A stretch of 64,000 bases of DNA from Mycobacterium ahvazicum (GTDB taxonomy: Bacteria > Actinomycetota > Actinomycetes > Mycobacteriales > Mycobacteriaceae). Where the stretch lies: contig NZ_FXEG02000002.1 in assembly GCF_900176255.2 (NCBI RefSeq), positions 186,001 through 250,000 on the forward strand. The letters run 5' to 3'. Shown one piece after another: positions 45,471-53,747 of the stretch. How positions within the stretch are numbered: position 1 is the first letter of the stretch; each line of letters begins with the position of its first letter. The translations under genes were made by a program, and so were the position numbers. A model generated the notes under the pieces. That model was not told where the DNA came from, searched no databases, and saw nothing but the letters and a program-made list of their open reading frames with translations.

Positions 45471-47216
45471 CTAGCCGAAAGTGAACGAAAACACCTGCAA
45501 GCCCCTGCTCACTTGCAGGTCGAATTGATCGCGGTGGGCACCGCCATCGGACACGATCTCGTGCAGCGTGGGGACGCCGCTGATCGGTGTGGCGGTGGAT
45601 TTCCCGTCGCGGGTCATCGTGATGGTTCCGGTGCCGCCGACGACGACGAAGACGTTCTTGGCGGTGTAGTTCAGCCGGATCGCGGCGTCGTCGCTTTCGG
45701 CGGTGATGCCCTGGTCGTCGAGGGTCCACCGGCCGCGCAGGGCGAATTTGTCGTTAGCCAGCTGCGGCGGGAAGCTGAACCCGGTGGTGCCCGCCTGGTA
45801 GCTGCCGTCACCGCCGTAGGTGGTGGCTTTGTCGGGCGCCAGGTAGGTCTCGGGGGTCAGGTTGGTCTTGGGGGTGGTGTCGGCCCCGTTGACCGGCGGG
45901 GGCAGCGCGACATTCGGATTGGCGTCTACCAGCAGTTGGCGGATCAGCTTCTCGGTGCCGTCGTAGTCACCTTCGCCGAACTTGGTGTGCCGCAGCGTTC
46001 CGTTCCCGTCGATCAGGTATTCGGCCGGCCAGTACATGTTGTTGAAGGCGTTCCAGGTCGCGTAGTCGTTGTCCATCGCGATCGGGTAGTCGATGTGCAA
46101 GCCGGCCGCACCGCTGGCCACGTTGCCGGGAACCCGTTCGAAGGCGTACTCGGGGGTGTGCACCCCGATGACCACCAATCCGCTGTCGCGATACCGGTTG
46201 TACCAATCGACGACGTGCGGGATGGCGCGTTGGCAGTTGATGCAGGAGTAGGCCCAGAAGTCGATCAGCACCACCTTGCCCCGCACCGAGGCGGAATCGA
46301 GCGGTTTGCCGCCCGGGGTGTTGAGCCATCCGGTGATGCCGGTGATAGCCGGCGCCTGCCCGCACTGTTGCAGCTCGGTAGCGCCGTCGGCGCAGTTGGT
46401 GGGCAGCCCGTTGCTGGTGTTGCCCTGATTCAGTTCCAGCACGCTACCCGTGGTGGTCCCCGGTGGGCGGCTCGGAACCAAAGACCGTTGGATGTCGTTG
46501 GCGCCCAAGCGATTTTGCATCGCAGTCGTGTAGTCGGGTACGGCGCGCTGCAGCAGTGCGGGCAGGTTGAACACCAGCGCCACCGCCAGCACGATCATCA
46601 TGATTCCGCCGGCGACCTGAATCTGGCGCTGATGACGGCGGAAAGCGGTAACCCGTTGCGCGACTTGCCGTCCGGCCAGCGCGAAAGCCAACAGCGGTAT
46701 CGCGTTGCCGAGCGCGAACGTCGCGGTCAGCACGAACGTGGCCGGTCCCAGCGATGTCGTGCCGCCGGCCACCACGATCGCGGCCAGCACCGGCCCCGCG
46801 CAGGGTACATACAGGGCACCCAACGTCAGTCCCAGGCCGAAACCATCAGTGCTGCCGCTGTTTTGGCGTTGCGGTAGGAAGGTGAACGGCCGTTCGATCA
46901 GGTGTTGAAGCGGCGGGAAGATCAATCCCAGGCCGATCAGAGTGAGCACCACCAGGGCGGTCCACCGGATGGCGTCCTGCGGCAGGTGCAGTGCCGACAG
47001 CAGTGCGGAGCCGATCAGGGTGGCCAGGCTGAAGCTGCACACCAGGCCCGCGATCACCAGGTAGGGACGCATGGCCGAACTCAAACCGCGACTGCGGGCT
47101 TTGCCACTGCCGCCGTCCATGCCGGACAGAAAAATCACCGGAAGCACGGGCAGGATGCATGGCGAGATGCCGGTGATCAGGCCACCGAGTAGACCGATGA
47201 GCGCAATTGTGTGCAT
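45471..47216 (-). CDS. dipZ: DipZ-type fusion: CcdA-like membrane domain plus thioredoxin-like domain
   Basis: A 581-residue thiol-disulfide transporter. Residues 1-235 hold the CcdA domain with about six helices and paired cysteines in [11 protein letters not shown] (near 20) and Y-V-P-C-A-G-P-V-L (near 138). A periplasmic linker leads to a TlpA/thioredoxin domain at about 300-440 with the C-I-N-C redox motif in W-A-Y-S-C-I-N-C-Q. The C-terminal ~130 residues form a beta-rich domain typical of mycobacterial DipZ (Rv2874). Reducing power from the cytoplasm would be passed to exported proteins. In M. tuberculosis dipZ lies next to mpt70/mpt83, far from sigK; no such antigen gene is seen here. 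Confidence 0.93.
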   Translation of the reverse strand: MHTIALIGLLGGLITGISPCILPVLPVIFLSGMDGGSGKARSRGLSSAMRPYLVIAGLVCSFSLATLIGSALLSALHLPQDAIRWTALVVLTLIGLGLIFPPLQHLIERPFTFLPQRQNSGSTDGFGLGLTLGALYVPCAGPVLAAIVVAGGTTSLGPATFVLTATFALGNAIPLLAFALAGRQVAQRVTAFRRHQRQIQVAGGIMMIVLAVALVFNLPALLQRAVPDYTTAMQNRLGANDIQRSLVPSRPPGTTTGSVLELNQGNTSNGLPTNCADGATELQQCGQAPAITGITGWLNTPGGKPLDSASVRGKVVLIDFWAYSCINCQRAIPHVVDWYNRYRDSGLVVIGVHTPEYAFERVPGNVASGAAGLHIDYPIAMDNDYATWNAFNNMYWPAEYLIDGNGTLRHTKFGEGDYDGTEKLIRQLLVDANPNVALPPPVNGADTTPKTNLTPETYLAPDKATTYGGDGSYQAGTTGFSFPPQLANDKFALRGRWTLDDQGITAESDDAAIRLNYTAKNVFVVVGGTGTITMTRDGKSTATPISGVPTLHEIVSDGGAHRDQFDLQVSRGLQVFSFTFG

Positions 47217-47223
47217 ACGAGTT

Positions 47224-47250
47224 ATTCGAGGCGGCGGAGGTTACGGACGG
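47224..47250 (-). promoter_or_regulatory. SigK-like promoter of dipZ
   Basis: On the minus strand, CCGTCC (47250-47245), a 15-base spacer and TCGAAT (47229-47224) are followed after seven bases by the dipZ ATG at 47216. The -35 differs from CCATCC at one base. The spacing equals that of the promoter at 45422-45448. The dipZ message is therefore probably leaderless. Confidence 0.6.
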
Positions 47251-47301
47251 GATACAAGACGCTGACGACTCTCCACGGTAACCGCCCTGAAAAACACGTT
47301 A

Positions 47302-47333
47302 TGTGCGTTATACAAATCACATGCTGTGCGTTA
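47302..47333. promoter_or_regulatory. Direct repeats TGTGCGTTA upstream of the TetR gene
   Basis: TGTGCGTTA occurs at 47302-47310 and 47325-47333, 23 bp apart, just before the TetR start at 47344. The reverse complement of its last eight bases, TAACGCAC, lies at 48098-48105 in the gap before mmpS. These are candidate half-sites for the TetR protein, which would let it control both itself and the exporter genes. Confidence 0.45.
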
Positions 47334-47343
47334 CGCTCGGCCG

Positions 47344-48015
47344 GTGGCGCAACTCACGTTTCAGCGCGCCCGCACGGCAGAGAACAAGCGCCGGCGTGCG
47401 GCCGCACTCGTCGAGGCCGCACGCTCCCTGGCGCGCGAGACCGGTGTCGCGTCGGTGACGCTCACCGCCGTCGCCGGTCGCGCCGGCATTCACTACTCGG
47501 CGGTGCGCCGCTACTTCACTTCGCACAAAGAAGTCCTGCTCCATCTCGCCGCCGAGGGGTGGGTGCGATGGTCGGACACGGTGTGCGCGGAGCTGGCCGA
47601 GCCGGGCCCCATGTCGCCGGCGCGGGTGGCCGAAACGTTGGCCAACGGGCTGGCGGCCGATCCACTGTTCTGCGACCTGCTCGCCAACCTGCACCTCCAC
47701 CTCGAACATGAGGTGGAGGTGGAGCGGGTGGTCGACATCCGGCGAACGATCTCGGCCGCCGCGGTCGCCCTCGCCGACGCCATCGAGCGCGCGCTGCCCA
47801 AGCTCGGCCGCTCGGGAGCGTTCGACAGCTTGATCGCCGCCTATTCGTTGGCGGCCGCCTTCTGGCAGATCGCCAACCCGCCGGAGCGGCTCACCGATGC
47901 CTACGCCGACCAGCCGGAGGCCGTGCCGCCCGAGGAGTGGAATATCGAATTCGGCCCCGCTCTCACCCGGGTACTCACCGCCACTTGCATCGGCCTTCTC
48001 GCTGAATCGCCATGA
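47344..48015 (+). CDS. TetR-family regulator (Rv0452-like)
   Basis: A 223-residue regulator starting VAQLTFQRARTAENKRRRAAALVEAA. The helix-turn-helix at about residues 17-63 has S-V-T-L-T-A-V-A-G-R-A-G-I-H-Y-S-A-V-R-R-Y-F-T-S-H-K. The GTG at 47344 gives the expected N-terminus; a frame start at 47326 lies within the second operator repeat. It precedes mmpS-mmpL on the same strand. I recall Rv0452 as a TetR gene next to mmpS4 in M. tuberculosis, where it is divergent from the exporter genes. Control of the siderophore exporter is inferred. Confidence 0.88.
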   Translation: MAQLTFQRARTAENKRRRAAALVEAARSLARETGVASVTLTAVAGRAGIHYSAVRRYFTSHKEVLLHLAAEGWVRWSDTVCAELAEPGPMSPARVAETLANGLAADPLFCDLLANLHLHLEHEVEVERVVDIRRTISAAAVALADAIERALPKLGRSGAFDSLIAAYSLAAAFWQIANPPERLTDAYADQPEAVPPEEWNIEFGPALTRVLTATCIGLLAESP

Positions 48016-48147
48016 CCAGCAAGCGAATTGGGATCGAACTCGGGGCCGGCGCAGTGTCGGCGAACCTGGAGCGGCCCGACGCGCGCCGGAGGCCGGCTAA
48101 CGCACTCGGACGGGCGGTCGGTCGCTCGGTGAGCAGGAGGTGAGTGG

Positions 48148-48591
48148 GTGGCAAAGGCGCCTGTTGCCAATGCGGTGCGACGACTGTGGATCGTTCTCGT
48201 CATCGCGGTCGTGATCGCGGTCGCGGCCTTCTGCGTCCTTCGCCTGCGCTCTTTCTTCGGCAATCACGACACCTCGGGGATCGGCAGCAGCAGCCTGGAC
48301 GACATCAAGCCGTTCAACCCCAAGCACGTGGTCTACAAGGTGTACGGGTCGGGGAGCACCGCCAATATCAACTACCTGGACATCAACGCCCAGCCGCGGC
48401 GCATCGACAACGTGCCACTGCCCTGGACGCTCTCGGTCACCACCACGCTCCCGTCGGTGAGCGTCAACGTGGTCGCGCAAACCGACGGAGGCCAGATCGG
48501 CTGCCAGATCATCGTGAATGACGTAGTCAAGGACGAAAGGTCGGTCACCGGAGTGAACGCCGAAACCTTTTGCATAGTGAAGTCCGCATGA
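48148..48591 (+). CDS. mmpS4: MmpS-family membrane accessory protein (MmpS4/5-like)
   Basis: A 147-residue protein with one N-terminal transmembrane helix at about 10-32 ([18 protein letters not shown]) and a periplasmic beta-rich domain. The domain has [20 protein letters not shown] near residue 60, P-L-P-W and a late C-Q-I-I-V-N-D...F-C-I-V cysteine pair. These match MmpS4/MmpS5. AGGAGG at 48136-48141 precedes the GTG start. It overlaps mmpL by 4 bp (ATGA). MmpS proteins act with MmpL partners in exporting mycobactin and carboxymycobactin. The number 4 is given from locus position, not alignment. Confidence 0.9.
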   Translation: MAKAPVANAVRRLWIVLVIAVVIAVAAFCVLRLRSFFGNHDTSGIGSSSLDDIKPFNPKHVVYKVYGSGSTANINYLDINAQPRRIDNVPLPWTLSVTTTLPSVSVNVVAQTDGGQIGCQIIVNDVVKDERSVTGVNAETFCIVKSA

Positions 48592-51542
48592 CCGACAACC
48601 AGGCCGCCGGGCTTCCCCACATGCCGCTGTTTGCGCGGTCGGTGTACAGATTCGCGCCCGTGATCGTCGTGGGCTGGGTAGCGCTGGTGGTGTGCCTGTC
48701 CATGTTCGTGCCCGACCTGGAAACGGTCGGCAAGCAACACACGGTGCCGATGAGCCCGAAAGAGGCGGCATCGATGCAGGCGACGCAGCGCGTCGGCAAG
48801 GTCTTCAACGAATTCACCAGCGACAGCGCGATCATGATTCTGCTGGAGGGCGACAAGCCGCTCGGTGACGACGCGCACCGCTTCTACGACCAGCTGATCA
48901 AGAACCTCGAAGCCGACACGACGCACGTCGAGCACGTCCAGGACTTCTGGGGCGATCCTCTGACGGCGGCCGGCTCCCAGAGCTCGGACGGCAAGGCCGC
49001 CTACGTGCAGGTGTATCTGCGGGGTAATCAGGGCGAGACCAAGGCCAACGAGTCCGTCCGATCGGTTCGCCAGCTGGTGGACTCGACGCCACCGCCGCCC
49101 GGGGTGAAGGCGTATGTGACCGGTGCGGCGGCCCTGACCGCGGATCAGTCGGCGGCCGGTGACAAGGGCGTCATCCTGGTCACCCTGCTCACGTTCGCCG
49201 TGATCATCGTGATGTTGCTGTGGGTGTACCGCTCGGTCATCACCATGTTCATCACGCTGGTGATGGTGGTGCTCGAGCTGTTCGCGGCGCGCCAGGTGGT
49301 CGCGTTCCTGGCGCATAACGAGATCATCGGCCTGTCAACCTTCGCGGTGAACCTGCTGGTGTTGATGGTGATCGCGGCGAGTACCGACTACGCCATCTTC
49401 GTACTGGGCCGGTATCAGGAGGCACGATCGCTCGGCGAGGACCGAGAACAGGCCTTCTACACCATGTTCCACGGGACCGCGCACGTCGTGCTGGGGTCCG
49501 GTCTGACCATCGCCGGCGCGATGTATTGCCTCAGCTTCACCCGCCTTCCGTATTTCCAGAGCCTCGGCGTCCCGTGCGCGGTGGGCACGCTGGTCGCCGT
49601 GCTCGCCGCACTCACGCTCGGCCCGGCCATATTGGCGGTGGGCAGCCGCAGCCGCTTCCACCTGTTCGACCCCAAGCGCACGATGCGGACCCAGGGCTGG
49701 CGGCGCGTGGGCACCGCGATCGTCCGGTGGCCGGGGCCGATCCTGGGGGTCTCGATCGGCATCGCGCTCATCGGCCTGCTGGCGCTGCCCGGGTACAAGA
49801 CCAATTACGACAACCGCCAGTACCTGCCGCCGAGCACGAAGGCGGTCGTCGGATACGAAGCCGCGGAGCGGCACTTCTCCAATGCCCGGATGAACCCGGA
49901 ACTGCTGTTGATCGAGACCGATCACGACATGCGGAATCCGGCAAACATGTTGGTACTGGACCGAATTGCCCGGGGCGTCTTCCATATCCCCGGCGTCGCC
50001 CGCGTCCAGACGATCACCAGGCCGCTGGGGGCGCCGATCGAGCACACGTCGATCCCGTTCCAGATCAGCATGCAGAACACGACGCAGGTCGAGAACCAGG
50101 AGTACATGAAGAAGCGGATGGCCGACATGCTCACGCAGGCCGACGCGATGCAGATGTCCATCGACACGATGCAGCGGATGTACGACATCACATCGAAGAT
50201 GGCCGCCGTGACTCACCACATGGACGGCCTCACGCACGAAATGCTGGACGTCACAAGCAATATGCGGGACGAGATCGCCAACTTCGATGACTTCTTCCGA
50301 CCGATCCGCAGCTACTTCTATTGGGAGAAGCACTGTTTCGACATTCCGGTTTGCTGGTCGCTGCGATCCATCCTGGACGCCCTCGACGGCCTGGATCAGA
50401 TCGTCGAAAAATTCCAGTACCTGTCGAATGACATCGGTCAGCTGGATGCGTTGCTGCCGCAGATGCTGGCGCAGATGCCGCCGATGATCGCCACGATGTC
50501 GACGATGAAGCAGATGATGCTGACGATGCACAGCTCGATGAACTCGATGTACGACCAGATGGACGTGATGAGCCAGAACTCGACGGCGATGGGTCAGGCG
50601 TTCGACGCGGCCAAGAACGACGACTCCTTCTACATTCCGCCGGAGGTTTTCGACAACCCCGACTTCAAGCGCGGCCTGAAGATGTTCCTGTCGCCCGACG
50701 GGCACGCCGCCCGTTTCATCATTTCCCATGACGTCGCTCCGGCGACGCCCGAAGGCATTTCGCACGTCGACCCGATCAAGTTGGCGGCCAAGGAAGCGAT
50801 CAAGGGGACGCCACTGGAGGGGTCCAAGATCTGGCTGGGCGGCACGGCCGCGGTCTATAAGGACATGCGAGACGGGTCCAAGTACGACCTGATGATCGCC
50901 GGGATATCGGCGGCCAGCCTGATCCTGATCATTATGCTGATCATCACCCGCAGCCTCGTCGCCGCGATCACCATCGTGGGCACCGTGCTGCTTTCGTTGG
51001 GAGCCTCCTTCGGCCTCTCGGTGCTTGTCTGGCAGGACATCTTGGGCATCCAACTGCACTGGATGGTGCTGGCGATGTCGGTCATCCTGCTGCTGGCCGT
51101 CGGATCCGACTACAACCTGCTGCTGGTATCCCGATTCAAAGAGGAGATCCACGCGGGGTTGAAGACCGGAATCATCCGGTCGATGGCCGGCACCGGTGCG
51201 GTGGTGACGTCGGCCGGTCTGGTGTTCGCCGCCACGATGGCGACATTCGCGATCAGCCCGCTACGCGTGATGGGGCAGGTCGGAACCACCATTGCCCTGG
51301 GCCTGTTGTTCGACACCCTGATCGTGCGGTCGTTCATGATGCCGTCGGTCGCGGCGTTGATGGGGCGCTGGTTCTGGTGGCCGACGCAGGTGCGCACCCG
51401 CCCGGCCAGTCAGATGCTGCGGCCCTACGGGCCTCGCCCGGCGGTCCGCAAACTGCTCGATGCGCCCGTGCTGGTGCCCGGCAACGGCGGCTCACCCAAC
51501 GGGGAGGCGGCCACTACGGATCGCTTCCCCGCGCACTACTGA
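48588..51542 (+). CDS. mmpL4: MmpL-family RND transporter (MmpL4-like)
   Basis: A 984-residue RND exporter with two blocks of helices. The first block follows helix 1 and a ~150-residue periplasmic loop and carries [18 protein letters not shown] near residue 270. The second contains [16 protein letters not shown]; these Asp-Tyr pairs belong to the proton relay. Between the blocks lies a Met/Gln/Asp-rich coiled coil (about 500-700, repeated M-x-x-M heptads), as in MmpL4/MmpL5. The start is the ATG at 48588 overlapping mmpS. It probably exports siderophores and perhaps drugs. Rv0455c, recently linked to siderophore secretion, is encoded just downstream. Confidence 0.93.
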   Translation: MTDNQAAGLPHMPLFARSVYRFAPVIVVGWVALVVCLSMFVPDLETVGKQHTVPMSPKEAASMQATQRVGKVFNEFTSDSAIMILLEGDKPLGDDAHRFYDQLIKNLEADTTHVEHVQDFWGDPLTAAGSQSSDGKAAYVQVYLRGNQGETKANESVRSVRQLVDSTPPPPGVKAYVTGAAALTADQSAAGDKGVILVTLLTFAVIIVMLLWVYRSVITMFITLVMVVLELFAARQVVAFLAHNEIIGLSTFAVNLLVLMVIAASTDYAIFVLGRYQEARSLGEDREQAFYTMFHGTAHVVLGSGLTIAGAMYCLSFTRLPYFQSLGVPCAVGTLVAVLAALTLGPAILAVGSRSRFHLFDPKRTMRTQGWRRVGTAIVRWPGPILGVSIGIALIGLLALPGYKTNYDNRQYLPPSTKAVVGYEAAERHFSNARMNPELLLIETDHDMRNPANMLVLDRIARGVFHIPGVARVQTITRPLGAPIEHTSIPFQISMQNTTQVENQEYMKKRMADMLTQADAMQMSIDTMQRMYDITSKMAAVTHHMDGLTHEMLDVTSNMRDEIANFDDFFRPIRSYFYWEKHCFDIPVCWSLRSILDALDGLDQIVEKFQYLSNDIGQLDALLPQMLAQMPPMIATMSTMKQMMLTMHSSMNSMYDQMDVMSQNSTAMGQAFDAAKNDDSFYIPPEVFDNPDFKRGLKMFLSPDGHAARFIISHDVAPATPEGISHVDPIKLAAKEAIKGTPLEGSKIWLGGTAAVYKDMRDGSKYDLMIAGISAASLILIIMLIITRSLVAAITIVGTVLLSLGASFGLSVLVWQDILGIQLHWMVLAMSVILLLAVGSDYNLLLVSRFKEEIHAGLKTGIIRSMAGTGAVVTSAGLVFAATMATFAISPLRVMGQVGTTIALGLLFDTLIVRSFMMPSVAALMGRWFWWPTQVRTRPASQMLRPYGPRPAVRKLLDAPVLVPGNGGSPNGEAATTDRFPAHY

Positions 51543-51546
51543 CGGA

Positions 51547-51825
51547 CTACAGCGCAACCACTTGCGGCAGCACGTCGTTGGTCTCTTCCACCGACTCGCC
51601 GCAGGTGCGGCAGTGCGGGCTCGCATAGCGGCGAAGCCGGCCGACCTTTACCCGCGCCTCGGGCTCGATGTGCTGTCCGCGCACCACGCACAGCATGTCG
51701 ACGATCAGCCCGGCTTCGCGGGCGTGCACGTGCACGATGCGGGTGGTCGGCGCGTCGGAGTCGCCGATGACATCACGCCAGTCGAGGGCTGCGGCGGGGA
51801 TCGTGGCTGGGGTCGCGGTGCGCAT
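51547..51825 (-). CDS. Small conserved hypothetical with a C-terminal Cys pair
   Basis: A 92-residue protein starting MRTATPATIPAAALDWRDVIG. The middle V-H-V-H-A-R-E-A-G-L-I-V-D-M-L-C-V-V-R-G-Q looks like a compact beta-alpha unit. C-x2-C in H-C-R-T-C-G-E-S near residue 78 could bind metal together with nearby His. The ATG at 51825 is chosen because upstream codons look non-coding; an extension to 51915 would enter a palindrome. It is convergent with mmpL (4-bp gap). I do not recognise the family; it may occupy the place of Rv0454. Confidence 0.6.
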   Translation of the reverse strand: MRTATPATIPAAALDWRDVIGDSDAPTTRIVHVHAREAGLIVDMLCVVRGQHIEPEARVKVGRLRRYASPHCRTCGESVEETNDVLPQVVAL

Positions 51826-51893
51826 GGCCCCAACTATTCCCGGTGCGCTGGTCACCAAACATCCACCGAACGGCCCGACAACGGCTGATTCTG

Positions 51894-51950
51894 TTGTCCC
51901 CCGATCGGGGGACAAAAAGCAATTAACCCCGGGCCGGGCCCGGGGTTAAT
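51894..51950 (-). terminator. Tandem perfect palindromes, probable terminator of the Rv0455c-like gene
   Basis: ATTAACCCCGGGCC (51922-51935) and its reverse complement (51937-51950) flank one base, forming a perfect 14-bp stem. On the minus strand it is followed by TTTTT, the U-run of an intrinsic terminator. Immediately beyond, TTGTCCCCCGA and its reverse complement (51894-51915) make a second perfect 22-bp palindrome. It lies 16 bp after the stop of the gene ending at 51967. Confidence 0.75.
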
Positions 51951-51966
51951 CGGTGAGTGCGGGGGG

Positions 51967-52419
51967 TTACGCCCAGTTCCAGACCGACATGTCGCCGGGC
52001 GGGTACTGGTTGCAGATGTCGGTCGACTTGGCGACGACACCCTTGTTGTTGAAGAAGATCTTCATGTGGTTGGGCCAGGCCACCCACAGCGGGTCGGAGA
52101 CCGGCGCGTAGAAGTTCTCGGAGTAGCCGCGACGGTCCTGCGGCGCCAACGAGTAGAACCAGTGCGCCTTGTCGATCGTCGCCTGCTGGACGTTCGGGTG
52201 GTTGTTGAAGTCGATCATGTACCGCTGGTAGTACACCGGGCTGGTGTCCCGGGTGGCGGCCAGGATCTGCTCGGCGTCACACGTGGTGTTGATCATCCGG
52301 CGGGGGATCGGGAAGTCCTCCGTGGAGTCCGCCGACGCGGTCGCCGGGACGGTCACAGCGGCCATCCCCATTGCAAAGAACATGGCGCCTGCTCGCAGGC
52401 ACGAACTCAGCCGAGACAT
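51967..52419 (-). CDS. Secreted siderophore-export accessory protein (Rv0455c-like)
   Basis: A 150-residue exported protein. The signal peptide (1-30) ends in P-A-T-A-S-A-D, a typical cleavage site. The mature part is aromatic-rich: [13 protein letters not shown] near residue 66 and [13 protein letters not shown] near 90. Two cysteines (T-T-C-D and I-C-N-Q-Y-P-P) can form the disulfide that locks the helical fold. From recall, Rv0455c is needed for mycobactin secretion together with MmpL4/5-MmpS4/5, which fits the adjacent exporter genes. Length and position agree. Confidence 0.9.
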   Translation of the reverse strand: MSRLSSCLRAGAMFFAMGMAAVTVPATASADSTEDFPIPRRMINTTCDAEQILAATRDTSPVYYQRYMIDFNNHPNVQQATIDKAHWFYSLAPQDRRGYSENFYAPVSDPLWVAWPNHMKIFFNNKGVVAKSTDICNQYPPGDMSVWNWA

Positions 52420-52484
52420 AGCTGTAACGGTAGCACTTCGGGCATCCTGCGGGCGAGTCTTGGCCGACTTTTTAGTCCAGCTTA

Positions 52485-53405
52485 TTAGCCATCGCTATCA
52501 GGGACGATGACGTGCGAGGGATCGGGCCGCAGGTCAGGCGGGGCCTGGCTGTAGTCGCCGAACGGGCCGTCGCGGTGCTGCACCGCGGCCCGGACGCCCT
52601 CGCTCTGCGCGGTGTTGATGAAGCCGAGCGCGTCGGGCGTATTGCGCATCAGGCCGTCCAGGATGCCGCCCAGCGTTTGGGTGGAGGCCAGTCCCATGTT
52701 CTCGTAGGCCTGGTTGACGATCATTTTCTGCGCCTGCAGCTGCGACAGCGGGATGTGTGCCAGCTCGGCGGCGATCTGCGCGACCCGGGCTTCGAGGCGG
52801 TCGAACGGCACCGCCTCGTTGATCAGCTCGATCTCGGCGGCCTGGACGCCGGACAGCGGCCGGCCGGTCAGCGAATGCCACTTGGCCTTGGCCAGGCTCA
52901 GCCGGTAGAGCCACATGCCGGTCAGGTACGCCCCCCACATCCGGCTGTAGGGAGTGCCGATGACGGCGTCTTCACTGGCGATGATGATGTCGGCGCACAG
53001 CGCGTAGTCGCTCGCCCCGCCGACACACCAGCCGTGCACCTGAGCGATCACCGGCTTGGACGCCCGCCAGATCGCCATGAACTTCTGCGTGGGCCCGGTC
53101 GCACGGGCGCTGACCATCGCGAAGTCCTTACCCGGATCCCACTTCCCGTCGGTCATCATCGACTCGCCCCAGTGCTGGAATCCGCCGCCGAAGTCGTAGC
53201 CACCGGAGAACGCGCGGCCGGCGCCGCGCAGCACGATGACCTTGACACCCGTATCCCGCTCGGCGAGGCCGATGGCGGCCTCGATCTCGTCGGGCATCGG
53301 CGGCACGATCGTGTTGAGGTGCTCGGGGCGGTTCAGCGTGATGGTCGCGACCGGACCGGACGTCCTGTACAGCAGGGTCTCGAAGTCGGGCTGGGTATCT
53401 GACAT
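52485..53405 (-). CDS. echA2: Enoyl-CoA hydratase/isomerase family protein (EchA2-like)
   Basis: A 306-residue crotonase-fold protein. It starts [13 protein letters not shown], then [13 protein letters not shown] at about 19-31, an oxyanion segment [12 protein letters not shown] at about 60-71, and [12 protein letters not shown] near 125. It has an insertion between these and a long C-terminal extension, which differs from the short classical hydratases. The catalytic Glu pair is not obvious, so activity is open. Recalled counterpart: Rv0456c (echA2). Confidence 0.88.
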   Translation of the reverse strand: MSDTQPDFETLLYRTSGPVATITLNRPEHLNTIVPPMPDEIEAAIGLAERDTGVKVIVLRGAGRAFSGGYDFGGGFQHWGESMMTDGKWDPGKDFAMVSARATGPTQKFMAIWRASKPVIAQVHGWCVGGASDYALCADIIIASEDAVIGTPYSRMWGAYLTGMWLYRLSLAKAKWHSLTGRPLSGVQAAEIELINEAVPFDRLEARVAQIAAELAHIPLSQLQAQKMIVNQAYENMGLASTQTLGGILDGLMRNTPDALGFINTAQSEGVRAAVQHRDGPFGDYSQAPPDLRPDPSHVIVPDSDG

Positions 53406-53420
53406 AGGCCCCAGTGTGGG

Positions 53421-53747
53421 CTAGTGGTCCTCGACGGGCGGGTCGGGTTCGCGATTTTCCGGAGTCGACGCGTAGATCTGGTCGCCGATCTTCAGGTAGG
53501 GCGTGGTGAAATAGGCGGTGCTCAGCACGAGGGTGGAGAAGATCAGTGTCGTGATGACGGCGTTCGGCCACAGCTGTCCGGTCCCGAAGCCGAAAAGGAC
53601 GATGCCGAGAGCCGAGGTCCCCCAGTAGAAGTACCGGGCCTTGCGGCGTTGCGAGATGAATCGAAATCGTGCCTGCGCCCACCCCGCGATGATCAGGATC
53701 AGACCAGCAATGACCATGCCGAATTCGATGATGTCGAGGATCTTCAC
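53421..53747 (-). CDS. Small membrane protein downstream of the prolyl oligopeptidase gene
   Basis: A 108-residue protein starting VKILDIIEFGMVIAGL, with about three hydrophobic segments (about 8-24, 41-58 and 64-80) and a charged Pro/Glu-rich tail. The start is decided by a strong GGGAGG six bases before the GTG at 53747, which overlaps the upstream stop as GTGA; an ATG at 53771 has no such site. The first basic loop Q-R-R-K-A-R-Y-F-Y-W lies between helices 1 and 2. It is co-translated with the prolyl oligopeptidase gene. I do not recognise the family. Confidence 0.7.
   Translation of the reverse strand: MKILDIIEFGMVIAGLILIIAGWAQARFRFISQRRKARYFYWGTSALGIVLFGFGTGQLWPNAVITTLIFSTLVLSTAYFTTPYLKIGDQIYASTPENREPDPPVEDH

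Noticed and set aside
49335..51152. Minus-strand frame of 605 codons over mmpL
   Set aside because: His/Arg/Gln-rich antisense frame without a family.
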